Source of the DNA: Phycisphaerae bacterium
Lineage (GTDB): Bacteria; Planctomycetota; Phycisphaerae; UBA1845
Assembly (NCBI GenBank): GCA_029260165.1
Contig: JAJDDT010000111.1
Coordinates: 1-46,470, forward strand
DNA: 46,470 nucleotides
Reading direction: 5' to 3'
Below, piece after piece: positions 35,183 to 43,600 of the stretch (its first letter is position 1; each line of letters begins with the position of its first letter). The position numbers and the translations under genes were made by a program. The notes below the pieces were generated by a model, which saw only the letters and a program-made list of their open reading frames with translations, was not told the DNA's origin and searched no databases.

Positions 35183-35890
35183 ATGCCGAACAACGCTGCA
35201 AGTGAGCAGTCCCGCGATCGCCATATTTGGGGTGTTTTGCTGATCGCGATGGTTGGGCACGCGGTTGCAGCGTTGCTTTACACTTTCCTTCCCGTGGCTG
35301 ATACGGTTCGGGGCGCGATTTATTTCGGGTCAAAAATCGTCGTCAACGCGATTCCGCTCGTTTGGTTTTTGGCAATCGAAAAAGGTCGGATTCGGGTTGA
35401 AAAACCGTCGGCGCGGGCGGTTTGGGTGGGGCTTGCGTGGGGCGTTCTGATCGCGGTTGTTCTGCTGACAGCCTATTTCGGTGGATTGGCAGGGAGTCTG
35501 GATGCGGACGGGTTGGTCGAAAAGGTCTCCGCCTATGGTGGCGTCGAGCATTTCCTCCTGTTGGCTGTGTTCATCTGCGTCTTTAATTCCGGGCTTGAGG
35601 AATACTATTGGCGGTGGTTCGTTTTTGGACGAATGCGTCGGTTGATGGATTGGCGCGCGGCGATGGTCGTTTCGTCGATCGGTTTTACGCTGCATCACAT
35701 CGTTATCCTGTGGGCGTATTTTCCGACAGTTGGTCTGGGGATATTATTCAACGGTGGCGTGTTCGTCGGCGGGTGCATCTGGGCGTGGTTGTTTCATCGA
35801 AAAGGGACGATTTTTGCGCCGTGGGTCAGTCATGCGTTGACCGACGCAGCCATCATGGTGGCGGGCTACGATTTGATTTTTGGTTTTTAG
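35183..35890 (+). CDS. CPBP-family intramembrane metalloprotease
   Basis: 235 residues with about six to seven membrane helices. The CAAX-protease/bacteriocin-processing (Abi) motifs are present: Glu139-Glu140 and Arg144 in EEYYWRW, His171-His172 in FTLHHIV, and HALTD at 217-221. These four sites hold the catalytic metal. The family cuts membrane proteins or leader peptides, and some members give bacteriocin immunity; the substrate here is unknown. It starts nine bases after the M32 carboxypeptidase gene and is probably cotranscribed with it. The ribosome binding site is not obvious, so translational coupling is likely. Confidence 0.9.
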   Translation: MPNNAASEQSRDRHIWGVLLIAMVGHAVAALLYTFLPVADTVRGAIYFGSKIVVNAIPLVWFLAIEKGRIRVEKPSARAVWVGLAWGVLIAVVLLTAYFGGLAGSLDADGLVEKVSAYGGVEHFLLLAVFICVFNSGLEEYYWRWFVFGRMRRLMDWRAAMVVSSIGFTLHHIVILWAYFPTVGLGILFNGGVFVGGCIWAWLFHRKGTIFAPWVSHALTDAAIMVAGYDLIFGF

Positions 35891-35906
35891 CGGAGGCAGG
35901 ACAGCG

Positions 35907-36344
35907 ATGGCGGGCAGGGTTGTTGCGATGGCGGTTCGCAAGGGTGAGCGTGAGCCGATGGTGGACGTGACCGAGGATCGTGCGATCGTCGGCGAGGGTT
36001 TGTCGGGCGATGAGCGTGCGAGCGGCCAGCGCGGTGTGACGCTGCTGTCGCGCGAGCAGTGGGCTGAGACGATGGCGGAACTGTCGGCTGATCTCCCATG
36101 GCAGACCCGCCGTGCCAACATTCTCGTTGAAGGCGTTGACCTGGCAGGCTCGGTTGGCAAAACCCTTAAACTCGACAACGTCGAATTGCGCATCTGGGGC
36201 GAGACACGACCCTGCGCCTTGATGGACGAGTATCACGCGGGTTTGAAGGACGCACTGAAACCCAACATGCGCGCCGGCGTGCATGGTGAAGTGATCAAAG
36301 GCGGTTTGGTCACGACTGGCGATTTCGTCGACCTGGACGGCTGA
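35907..36344 (+). CDS. MOSC-domain protein
   Basis: 145 residues from the ATG at 35907, with GGAGG ten bases upstream; an upstream ATG at 35880 would overlap the preceding gene. The MOSC (molybdenum cofactor sulfurase C-terminal) fold is indicated by RGVTLLSREQW, PWQTRRANILVEGVDL, GETRPCALMDEY with the conserved Cys103, and NMRAGVHGEVIKGG. MOSC proteins bind or transfer sulfur or molybdenum cofactor. The stand-alone bacterial form is of uncertain specificity and is sometimes linked to resistance to N-hydroxylated base analogues. It is the third gene of the plus-strand group and has no obvious link to peptide metabolism. Confidence 0.9.
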   Translation: MAGRVVAMAVRKGEREPMVDVTEDRAIVGEGLSGDERASGQRGVTLLSREQWAETMAELSADLPWQTRRANILVEGVDLAGSVGKTLKLDNVELRIWGETRPCALMDEYHAGLKDALKPNMRAGVHGEVIKGGLVTTGDFVDLDG

Positions 36345-36380
36345 GCGCAAGCCCAGGCCATATGTTATCGACTGGAGTAA

Positions 36381-36962
36381 CTATCCGGAAAACACCAATT
36401 GAAACGCCCCAAGGTCGCCAAGGTCCACGTCGTTGTCACCGTCAAAGTCGAGCGCTTCACATTCGCCTGAAACACCGTCGCCATCAGGCCCGGTGTGGCA
36501 GTCAACGTATATGGAGTAGTCCGCCAGATCGACGTCGCCGTCCCCATCGCCATCACCCGGAACGTCCGGTGCCGCTTCAATAGCCAGATCAAACTCGCTG
36601 ACGTCTTCGTAGTCCGTGCCGGCATTCTCCTGCCGAACGCGAACGCGAACCTGCGTCGATTCGTCGTCGGGCACGGTCCAGTCAAACGTATGGACCGCGC
36701 CGGTGGACGTGTCACCTGCCGGCAGATCCTCCACGATCATTGTCCACGGGCCATCCGCACCTGACGTCGAATACCAAAGGTCCCAATTCTGTGTGTTGTG
36801 TTGAATCGCGACATGCCAGATGACGGTAAACACCGTGCCAGCCTCAAGAACCTCGCCCCCGTTGGGTTCGTCGAGACCGACGTGTCCATCGGAGTCCGCC
36901 GGCAGAGCCAGACAACAAACCATCGCCCCCAGAATATTCGTCCAAATCAAATCATGACGCAT
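36381..36962 (-). CDS. small secreted Kre9/KNH-like protein with a C-terminal dockerin
   Basis: 193 residues. The ATG at 36962 follows AAGGAG at nine bases. The signal peptide (NILGAMVCCLALPADS) precedes a beta-sandwich starting DEPNGGEVLEAGTVFTVIW and containing WDLWYSTSGADGPW and TFDWTVPDDES. This is the pattern of the Kre9/KNH-like (Ser-Thr-rich anchored membrane) domain found in many secreted bacterial proteins. A C-terminal dockerin pair follows: GDGDVDLADYSIYVDC and DFDGDNDVDLGDLGAF. No enzyme motif is visible. It stands alone, converging with the MOSC gene 36 bases away. Confidence 0.85.
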   Translation of the reverse strand: MRHDLIWTNILGAMVCCLALPADSDGHVGLDEPNGGEVLEAGTVFTVIWHVAIQHNTQNWDLWYSTSGADGPWTMIVEDLPAGDTSTGAVHTFDWTVPDDESTQVRVRVRQENAGTDYEDVSEFDLAIEAAPDVPGDGDGDGDVDLADYSIYVDCHTGPDGDGVSGECEALDFDGDNDVDLGDLGAFQLVFSG

Positions 36963-37278
36963 GCTTCATTTCTCCTTTTTCGATCTGCCATTGAGCTTCC
37001 GAACGATCAGGCTCGATCGCACCAGTGCCTGTGAGCATTGAATGAGCGTTGGAAAGTCGTCGCCGTCGTCGGCTTCCTTCCCATCCCAGCGCTGGACTTC
37101 GCCCAGCGCGCACACCCCCCAACTAGCACGCCCAAAACCGCCAAACGACTCTGATTGTGCGGATTGTATGGATTACGCGGGCGTCGCCTGCGATTTTAGA
37201 ACCCCAGACACCCCAATTTCAAGTGGGTCGATAGAATTTACCCAAATTCTCTGAGTTGCCGAAACCGGAAGGATGAGG
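36963..37278. other. gene-free stretch upstream of the small dockerin gene
   Basis: 316 bases without a supported gene. It must hold the promoter of the gene at 36381-36962 and the 3' end of the M19 dipeptidase transcript. No hairpin with a T-run, repeat or RNA gene was recognised. Short plus-strand frames here lack ribosome binding sites and family features. Confidence 0.5.
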
Positions 37279-38493
37279 CTATTTCATTTCCCGCGCGACG
37301 GATTCTGCTTCGCGCAAGGCTCGTAAGGCATTGCCGCCAAGAACCTTACGGATGTCGCCAGCCGCATATCCTCGATCGAGCAGGGCTTGGGTGATGAACG
37401 GGTAGCAGGAGACGTCCTCGAGTTGTTCGGGTAGCAGGTTGACGCCGTCGTAGTCGGAACCCAAACCGACATGGTCGATACCGGCTGTCTTGATGATGTG
37501 CTCGATGTGGTCGATGACGGTGTGGATTGTGCCTCGTGGCATGGGATTGTCTTTTTTCCACTGGTCCCAGGCTTTTTGGTATTCACGCTCATCGGGGTGT
37601 TTGGCTTTCAGGTCGCGACGGACGTTGAACACGTCCTTGCTGCGATTGGCTGCGACGGGTTCGACGAATCCTGAGAAGAAGTTGACCATAACAACGCCCC
37701 GGTTTTTGGCGACGAGTTTGAGCACGTCGTCGGGGACGTTGCGCGGGTGTTGGGCGATCGCGAAGGTGGAGGAGTGTGAGGCGATGACGGGGGATTTTGT
37801 GACGCGCAGGACGTCGCGCATTGCTTCGGCGGAGATGTGCGAGATGTCGATCAACATGCCGAGGCGATTCATTTCGAGGATGACTTTCTCGCCGAAATCG
37901 GTCAAGCCGCCGTGGGGCTGATCGTCGGTGGCGGAGTCACACCAATCGAGGGTGTCGGCGTGGGTGAGGGTCATGTAGCGGACGCCCAGTTCGTGGAACA
38001 TGCGCAGGGTGCCGAGCGAATTCTCGATGGCATGTCCGCCTTCAATGCCGATGAGGCTGGCGATTTTCCCGGATTGACGGACGCGAACGACGTCGTCGGC
38101 GGTGTAGGCCATCGCGAAGGTATCGGGGTATCGGGCGACCATTCGCTTGATAAGGTCGATCTGTTCGAGGGCGAGTCGGGTCGCTCCGCCTTCGGTCATG
38201 GTGGAGCAGGGGACGTAGGCGGACCAGAATTGAGCGCCGAGGCCTCCTTTTTTGAGTCGGTCGATGTCGGTGTGGAGGGTTGGCTGGGGTTTGGCGATGT
38301 CAAGCGAGTCGAAGGAGGAATCGGCGTCGTTGCGAATGCGGTAGGGAAGATCGTTGTGGCCGTCGAATACGAGGGCGGATTGGTGGATTTTCAGGGCTTC
38401 CCTTGTGATGACGACGGTTGGGCGGTCTGCTGCGAGCGTCATGGTACAGACAAAAAGCAGGGCGACGAGGGTCAGTCCGGTGGAGGCGGTCAT
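37279..38493 (-). CDS. M19-family membrane dipeptidase, exported
   Basis: 404 residues from the ATG at 38493, where GGAG lies nine bases upstream. The open frame runs on to 39066 antisense to the next gene and is rejected there. The signal peptide is TGLTLVALLFVCTMTLAA. The binuclear zinc ligands of renal-dipeptidase enzymes are visible: His46 and Asp48 (FDGHNDLPYRI), the bridging Glu151 (IGIEGGH), His219 (IDISH) and His240 (IASHSS), with the downstream GSDYDG. It should hydrolyse dipeptides, including L,D- or D-residue substrates, outside the cytoplasm. It is divergent from the Clp N-domain gene, with 108 bases between starts. Together with the POT transporter and the M32 enzyme it would complete a peptide-use route, which is an inference. 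Confidence 0.95.
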   Translation of the reverse strand: MTASTGLTLVALLFVCTMTLAADRPTVVITREALKIHQSALVFDGHNDLPYRIRNDADSSFDSLDIAKPQPTLHTDIDRLKKGGLGAQFWSAYVPCSTMTEGGATRLALEQIDLIKRMVARYPDTFAMAYTADDVVRVRQSGKIASLIGIEGGHAIENSLGTLRMFHELGVRYMTLTHADTLDWCDSATDDQPHGGLTDFGEKVILEMNRLGMLIDISHISAEAMRDVLRVTKSPVIASHSSTFAIAQHPRNVPDDVLKLVAKNRGVVMVNFFSGFVEPVAANRSKDVFNVRRDLKAKHPDEREYQKAWDQWKKDNPMPRGTIHTVIDHIEHIIKTAGIDHVGLGSDYDGVNLLPEQLEDVSCYPFITQALLDRGYAAGDIRKVLGGNALRALREAESVAREMK

Positions 38494-38601
38494 GCGGGTC
38501 ATCTCCGATGCGTTGTTGTTCAGGCTCGACGGGGGTAGACTACGCTGCGGTCGTTCAATTGGCAAAAAATTCGGACCGACAGACACCTCGGAGATACGGC
38601 G

Positions 38602-39312
38602 ATGAAGGAAAGATTTTCGGACAGAGCACGTCATGCGTTGGCGCTGGCGAATCAGGAGGCGGGTAAGTTGGGGCATGACTACCTGGCTCCCGGGCACCTC
38701 ATGTTGGGGCTGATTGCGGAGGGGGAGTGCGTCGCGACCGAGGCGCTTCGGGTTTTGAATGTGGACCTGGCGGCGGTTCGGGACAACGTCAGTGCGCAGA
38801 TGGCAGCGGGCAACGGCGGTGCGGTGATGGGTCGTCGCGCTCAGACGGATGAAACAAAGCAGGTGATCGCGGCTGCGATCGACGAGGCGCGCAAGTGCGG
38901 CCATCGCTATATCGGCACTGAGCATCTGGTGTTGGGGTTGCTCAATCTGGAAAGCGGCGTGCCTGCGAAGGTTTTGCGCCAGCAGGGAGTGGAGCTGGAT
39001 GCACTGCGTGAGAAGACGTTGGGGTTGTTGCGGTCGAGCATGGACGCGACGCATGATTTGTCGCATTCACGACATGGTGAATTCGAGTGGGTCCATCAGC
39101 AGGAGTTGAGCAAGGCATTTCGCTCGCCGAAGTTCTGGCACACAATGATCATGGCGGTGGATTCAGCGAACAGGCTGGGGGATGGCGAGATTGCGCCGGA
39201 GCATCTGTTGCTGTCGTTGATGCGCGATGAGTCGTCGCGTGCGGCGAAGTTGTTGGCGGAGAAGGGTGTAACGGTGGACTGGGTGCGCACGCAGTTGGCG
39301 AACGGTTCGTAG
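38602..39312 (+). CDS. stand-alone Clp N-terminal-domain protein
   Basis: 236 residues. The ATG at 38602 has CGGAG eight bases upstream. Residues 1-145 form the double Clp_N repeat of ClpC/ClpA chaperones (FSDRARHALALANQEAGKLGHDYLAPGHLMLGLI, then KCGHRYIGTEHLVLGLL). A third, more diverged Clp_N-like repeat follows at about 170-235 (KFWHTMIMAVDSANRLGDGEIAPEHLLLSLM). There are no Walker motifs and no AAA+ domain, so it cannot be an ATPase. Stand-alone Clp_N proteins (as ClpS-like or ClpT-like factors) act as adaptors or modulators of Clp proteases, and an adaptor role is the likeliest guess. Location: cytoplasm. Confidence 0.9.
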   Translation: MKERFSDRARHALALANQEAGKLGHDYLAPGHLMLGLIAEGECVATEALRVLNVDLAAVRDNVSAQMAAGNGGAVMGRRAQTDETKQVIAAAIDEARKCGHRYIGTEHLVLGLLNLESGVPAKVLRQQGVELDALREKTLGLLRSSMDATHDLSHSRHGEFEWVHQQELSKAFRSPKFWHTMIMAVDSANRLGDGEIAPEHLLLSLMRDESSRAAKLLAEKGVTVDWVRTQLANGS

Positions 39313-39361
39313 CATTTCCGTCCTGGGACGACGTAACTGAGACAAGAAAGAACCTGTTTTG

Positions 39362-39802
39362 CTATTGGCGGCGGGTGCCCCGGAACTCTCCGAGTGTCCC
39401 GGCGTCGTCGTTGGTGTCTGAATATTCCACGCAGAATGTGTCGCCGTCGTTGCTGAAGCGGAATGTGACGTCCGCGCGGTAATCGGTTTGGCCATTGAGT
39501 GGGACGAGGGCGATTTCGAGGTTATTTCCGACGAGCGTGCCTTCGCCCATGAGGCGTCGGTTGTTTGTGAAGTCGTAGGTTGTGTCGATCACACGAACCG
39601 TGGTGCCGTCCTGCTCGAATGTGATTGTTCCGGTGATGGAGAAGGGGTCGGTTCCGAAGTAGTCGTAGGTGCCGGCGACGTTGATGGTTGCGTTTCCGTC
39701 GCGCGTCGCACACGACGACGTTGTGGCTGGCGTGCAGCCCGGGATGAGCGGAATGAGGACGGCGGTCATTGCAAGAGTGAGCGTTGCGTGGGTGCGGGGC
39801 AT
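39362..39802 (-). CDS. small lipoprotein of unknown function
   Basis: 146 residues from the ATG at 39802 (AGGAG seven bases upstream); the frame is open for 24 more codons but without a signal sequence. The lipobox-like IPGC places the lipidated residue at Cys23. The mature part has GTYDYFGTDPFSITGTITFEQDGTTVRVIDTTYDFTNNRR and ends with FCVEYSDTNDDAGTLGEFRGTR. The pattern resembles small envelope beta-barrel/lipocalin-like domains that many bacteria carry, but I cannot name a family. It converges with the Clp N-domain gene and is followed upstream by about 190 bases before the tRNA. Confidence 0.7.
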   Translation of the reverse strand: MPRTHATLTLAMTAVLIPLIPGCTPATTSSCATRDGNATINVAGTYDYFGTDPFSITGTITFEQDGTTVRVIDTTYDFTNNRRLMGEGTLVGNNLEIALVPLNGQTDYRADVTFRFSNDGDTFCVEYSDTNDDAGTLGEFRGTRRQ

Positions 39803-39995
39803 AAAACGGCTCCTGTGCTTGCCGGCGGGAAAAATATTTTTTGGCGCGATACGCTTCGACGCCACCGCTGACATGACACGGTTTCGCGCCCGCCGAATCG
39901 TGCGAACCTCAGGCAGGTCCGTCTTGCGGTGTCACTTTATTTCGCGACAGGAGGGGCTGCTCCAGGTGCCTGTATCGGCCAACACCGCGATAAAA

Positions 39996-40069
39996 CGCGC
40001 CGGGGGGGACTCGAACCCACGACCGCCGGATTAGAAATCCGGTGCTCTATCCACCTGAGCTACCGGCGC
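39996..40069 (-). tRNA. tRNA-Arg (anticodon TCT)
   Basis: Read on the minus strand the cloverleaf is complete. The acceptor GCGCCGG pairs with CCGGCGC, the D-stem is GCTC/GAGC, and the anticodon stem CCGGA/TCCGG encloses TTTCTAA with anticodon TCT (decodes AGA). The T-arm has the TTCGAGT loop; its stem GTGGG/CCCCC contains one T-C mismatch. The discriminator is G and CCA is not encoded. Confidence 0.95.
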
Positions 40070-40079
40070 CCAGGTTCGA

Positions 40080-40107
40080 TTTGTAGCACGAAAACGCGGG
40101 TTGGCAA
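40080..40107 (-). promoter_or_regulatory. promoter of the tRNA-Arg gene
   Basis: On the minus strand TTGCCA (40102-40107) and TACAAA (40080-40085) are 16 bases apart, close to sigma-70 consensus, and end about ten bases before the 5' end of the tRNA. Confidence 0.5.
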
Positions 40108-40193
40108 TAGACCGCTGGAACAGCCCCGTTATTAAGGTAGGCGGTTTACGATATTTACGGTGTTTTGTAAATCAAACCGGGGTAGATTGTGGC

Positions 40194-40223
40194 TTGAAAT
40201 TAGTTCGCACGTCCTGATATACT
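40194..40223 (+). promoter_or_regulatory. sigma-70-like promoter upstream of the giant gene
   Basis: TTGAAA (40194-40199) and TATACT (40218-40223) are 18 bases apart. If used, this gives a leader of about 450 bases before the ATG at 40680. No conserved RNA element was recognised within it. Confidence 0.5.
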
Positions 40224-40667
40224 CACCCCCTCGGAGGCGTGGTGGCTGGATCGCCCGGACCTTGTATGGGAACGGTGGTCGTGGGTCATGTGCCTCGACG
40301 TTGAGAAGCGGTTGGGTATGCGAGCCTTTGGGATGGTTCGTTCCCGGTCGGAAATGAGGGCGACGCTGAAGCATTGAATGTGGCGCACGTCGGCATCGAT
40401 GGTCGTGTCCTGTATCGGAACTGTTCGGAATAGGGCGCGTGGTTGGTTTGGGGATGATGTCGTTGCGTCACGGGTCTGGGTGATCTGGATTTGATTGAAG
40501 AATTGAAACGAGGGGTTAAGAAGCAATCAACCGTTCAGGCGCATGTCTGTAGCGGTCTTTTGTATTGTCACTAATTGTGGTCTGCGAATCGTGGGAGGGT
40601 GCGTTTGGTCTCCACCCGTTGGTTCGCAGCGAAAAAGGGAATTCGAGAAAGTTTGTATCTAATATCC
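40224..40667 (+). other. gene-free leader region of the giant secreted protein
   Basis: About 440 bases with no convincing coding frame. Short frames on both strands lack ribosome binding sites or conserved features. The region lies between a sigma-70-like promoter and AGGAGG of the giant gene, so it is probably its 5' untranslated leader. No terminator or riboswitch was recognised. Confidence 0.4.
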
Positions 40668-40679
40668 AGGAGGAACAGG

Positions 40680-43600
40680 ATGCGACCGCAGGTAACGTGG
40701 AATACATGTACAACGTTGTCCCTTATCGCCTGTCTGGCCGCCGGCAGTTGGCTGTCCGGTGTGGCTGGTGCGAGCGAGAAGGACAAGGCTACGACGGTAG
40801 AGGCGCCAACGGCTGAGGCGCTCGAACATGCCGCAATACTCGAGGCTGAGGCACAGAAAGAGGCGGAAGTTGCTGCCCAGGTGAAGCAGCAGCTTCGCGA
40901 GCAGTTGGCCAATGCTGTTAGTCAGCAGCAGCGGGCGTCTGCCAAGGCGAGGGCGTCACAGCTTCTCGCGAAGGTTCGTTTGTTGTCGAGCGGCAAGGAC
41001 CGCGCGTCAAACGAAGAGGCCATCCAGGCCTTGCTGCCACAGTTGGCCGCCGCTCTAGAAGAGGCGGGACTGACCGACATGGCCAAGGCGGCGCGCAAGG
41101 GTAGCGTGGACATCAACGCACTGCTGGACCCATCCCCGACTCCGATGCAGTCGGCTATTTTTCGCGACGTGATGGTTCCTGCAGGACCGGCGGACTTTGT
41201 GTTCGATGCGAACGCGGGTGCGACGGATTCGTGGGATGGTCAGGGCGACCTTGATAACGATACGTTCGCCGAGATCGTTGCCACGGCCACGACGTACCGC
41301 AGCTTGTCGTTTACAGCTGACTACGACACGATCAATGCGCCATTGCCGGGAACCAGTTGGTGTACGGAGATCAGGTTTCTGATCGCGCCGCCGGCTCCGA
41401 ACGGTGCAATTGTCCTTACTACGAACGGGGTAACTGCTCCCTGCGTCCAGACCTTCACCGGTTGCGTCAACCTGGTTGATGCGGGTCTCTCCGACATTAC
41501 CCCGACGATGGGTACATGGAACATCGAGACGTTTGAGAACTTTGACGATGTTGCCGACACGATCGACGGTAAGGTGGCAAATCTGGCCATGACCTTTTCG
41601 AATTCCCTCTGTCCCGGTTCGACAGGTGCCTGCTGTGACGGCGTGACGTGTTCCGAAACCGAGACGTCGGGTACCTGTGCCCTTCTCGGAGGAACGTTCT
41701 TCGGCGTCGGGTCGGTTTGCGATGCGGTATCTCCACCGAACCAGTGCGATTGCAACAACAACGGCACACCTGATCCGGACGAACTTGCCGAGGGCGCAGC
41801 CGCGCTGGAGTTCCTGTCGAGTCCGGCTGTTGCGATTCCTGACAACGACATCGTCGTTGGGGTTTCCGACACGCAGGCGCTGGTTGATGCAACCGTGGTT
41901 GCAGACGTCAACGTTCTGTTCAACGCGACGCACACATTTGCGGCAGATTTGAACGTTACCCTGACGTATGACGACGGACTTGGTGGCACGCCGATCACGG
42001 TCGAGCTAACGACGGACAACGGTGGTGGCGGGGACAATTTCACCGACACCCAGTTCAACGACGAGGGAACCAGGGATATCACCTCGACCGTTACGGCCGA
42101 CGCGCCGTTCACCGGTAGTTTCCGTCCGGAAGGTCTCCTGTCCGCATTCGACGGCGTCGTCATCACCGGTAACTGGACGTTGCAGGTCTTCGATGACGCT
42201 GCTGCCGACACGGGCACACTGGACAGCTGGACATTGCAATTTAATTCAGCAGCGCCCGCCGCTACTGATTGTGACGCTGACGGATCCCTCGACGAGTGCC
42301 AGACGCCGGATCCATCCGGTGTTGGTGCATGCTGCGCCCCGGATGGCACCTGCACGCCTGATCTGACGCAGGCGGCGTGCGAGGCGACTGCCGGGAATAC
42401 CTACCAGGGTGACTGCACGAACTGCACGGACAACGCCTGCCTGCAGCCGAACGACGACTGTGCTACCGGGATTGCCCTGACTGTTGGCGGTGCCAACACA
42501 ACGGTGAACAACGGCGGCAGCACAGATGACGGTAACCCGTTCTGTGATACCGGCTCGCCGAATCAGGCGGTCTGGTACGAGGTCACCGGTAACGGTAACA
42601 CGATCACCGTGTCGACGTGCAACGCCGGAACGGACACCGACACAGCGTTGCAGGTGTTCTGTGGCACATGTGCCGACGTGCAGTGCGTGGGTGGAAACGA
42701 CGATGATGGTTCTGATCCGGTCGATCCGGCCTGTGATTTGAACGGCTTGAATCGCAAGTCAACCTTCTCGTGGTGTTCCGCAGCGGCTGAGACCTATTTC
42801 GTCGCTGTTGGCGGCTTCGGTGTGGCTTCCGGCAACATCGAGATTTCGGTAAGCGACGACGCCACCGCGTGCGCGACGCCTCCGGATTGCACGGTTCCGA
42901 CCGGTGCATGCTGCGAAGGCGATCTCACATGCAATGACGTTCCTGCGTCGATGTGTACGGGTGCGGGCCAGACCTTCTTCGGTAACGGCTCGAGTTGTGG
43001 CAGCCCGACGCCGGCGAATATCTGTGACTGCCAGCCTAACGGCGTCTTCGATGCAGATGATTTTATCGAGGGTGGTGGTGCAACTCCGTTTACGTCGTCA
43101 CCAGCAGCCGTCATTGATGACAACATGACGATTGTCGACTCGCAGTTGCTCGTTGACGCAACGGTCGTCGCAGACCTGAATGTGTCGCTCAACATCGATC
43201 ACACCTTCGTCGCTGATCTCGATATTTTCCTCGAGTACGACGACAGTGTTAATCCGGTGATCCGCGTCGAGCTGACAACCGACAGCGGTGCCGGCGGTAT
43301 AAACTTCACCGATACGGTTCTTTCCGACGAGGCAACGACGACGATTGCGTCGACGGGTTCGGCCGACGAGCCGTTTACCGGCACGTTCAGCCCAGAAGGC
43401 AATTTGTCCGACTTTGATGGCGTGACCATCGGCGGCAGGTGGTCCCTGGAGGTTTCCGACGACGCAACGGGTGATACGGGACTGTTGAACAGCTGGACCC
43501 TGCTCTTCAATTCGACTCCGCCGACGTCGACAGACTGCAACGGCGACGGCGTACCTGATGAGTGCGAGACGCCTGATCCGAACACGGTCGGTGCCTGCTG

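Noticed and set aside
38494-39066. N-terminal extension of the M19 dipeptidase to 595 residues
   Set aside because: The extension is antisense to the Clp N-domain gene and would bury the signal peptide; the ATG at 38493 has a good ribosome binding site.
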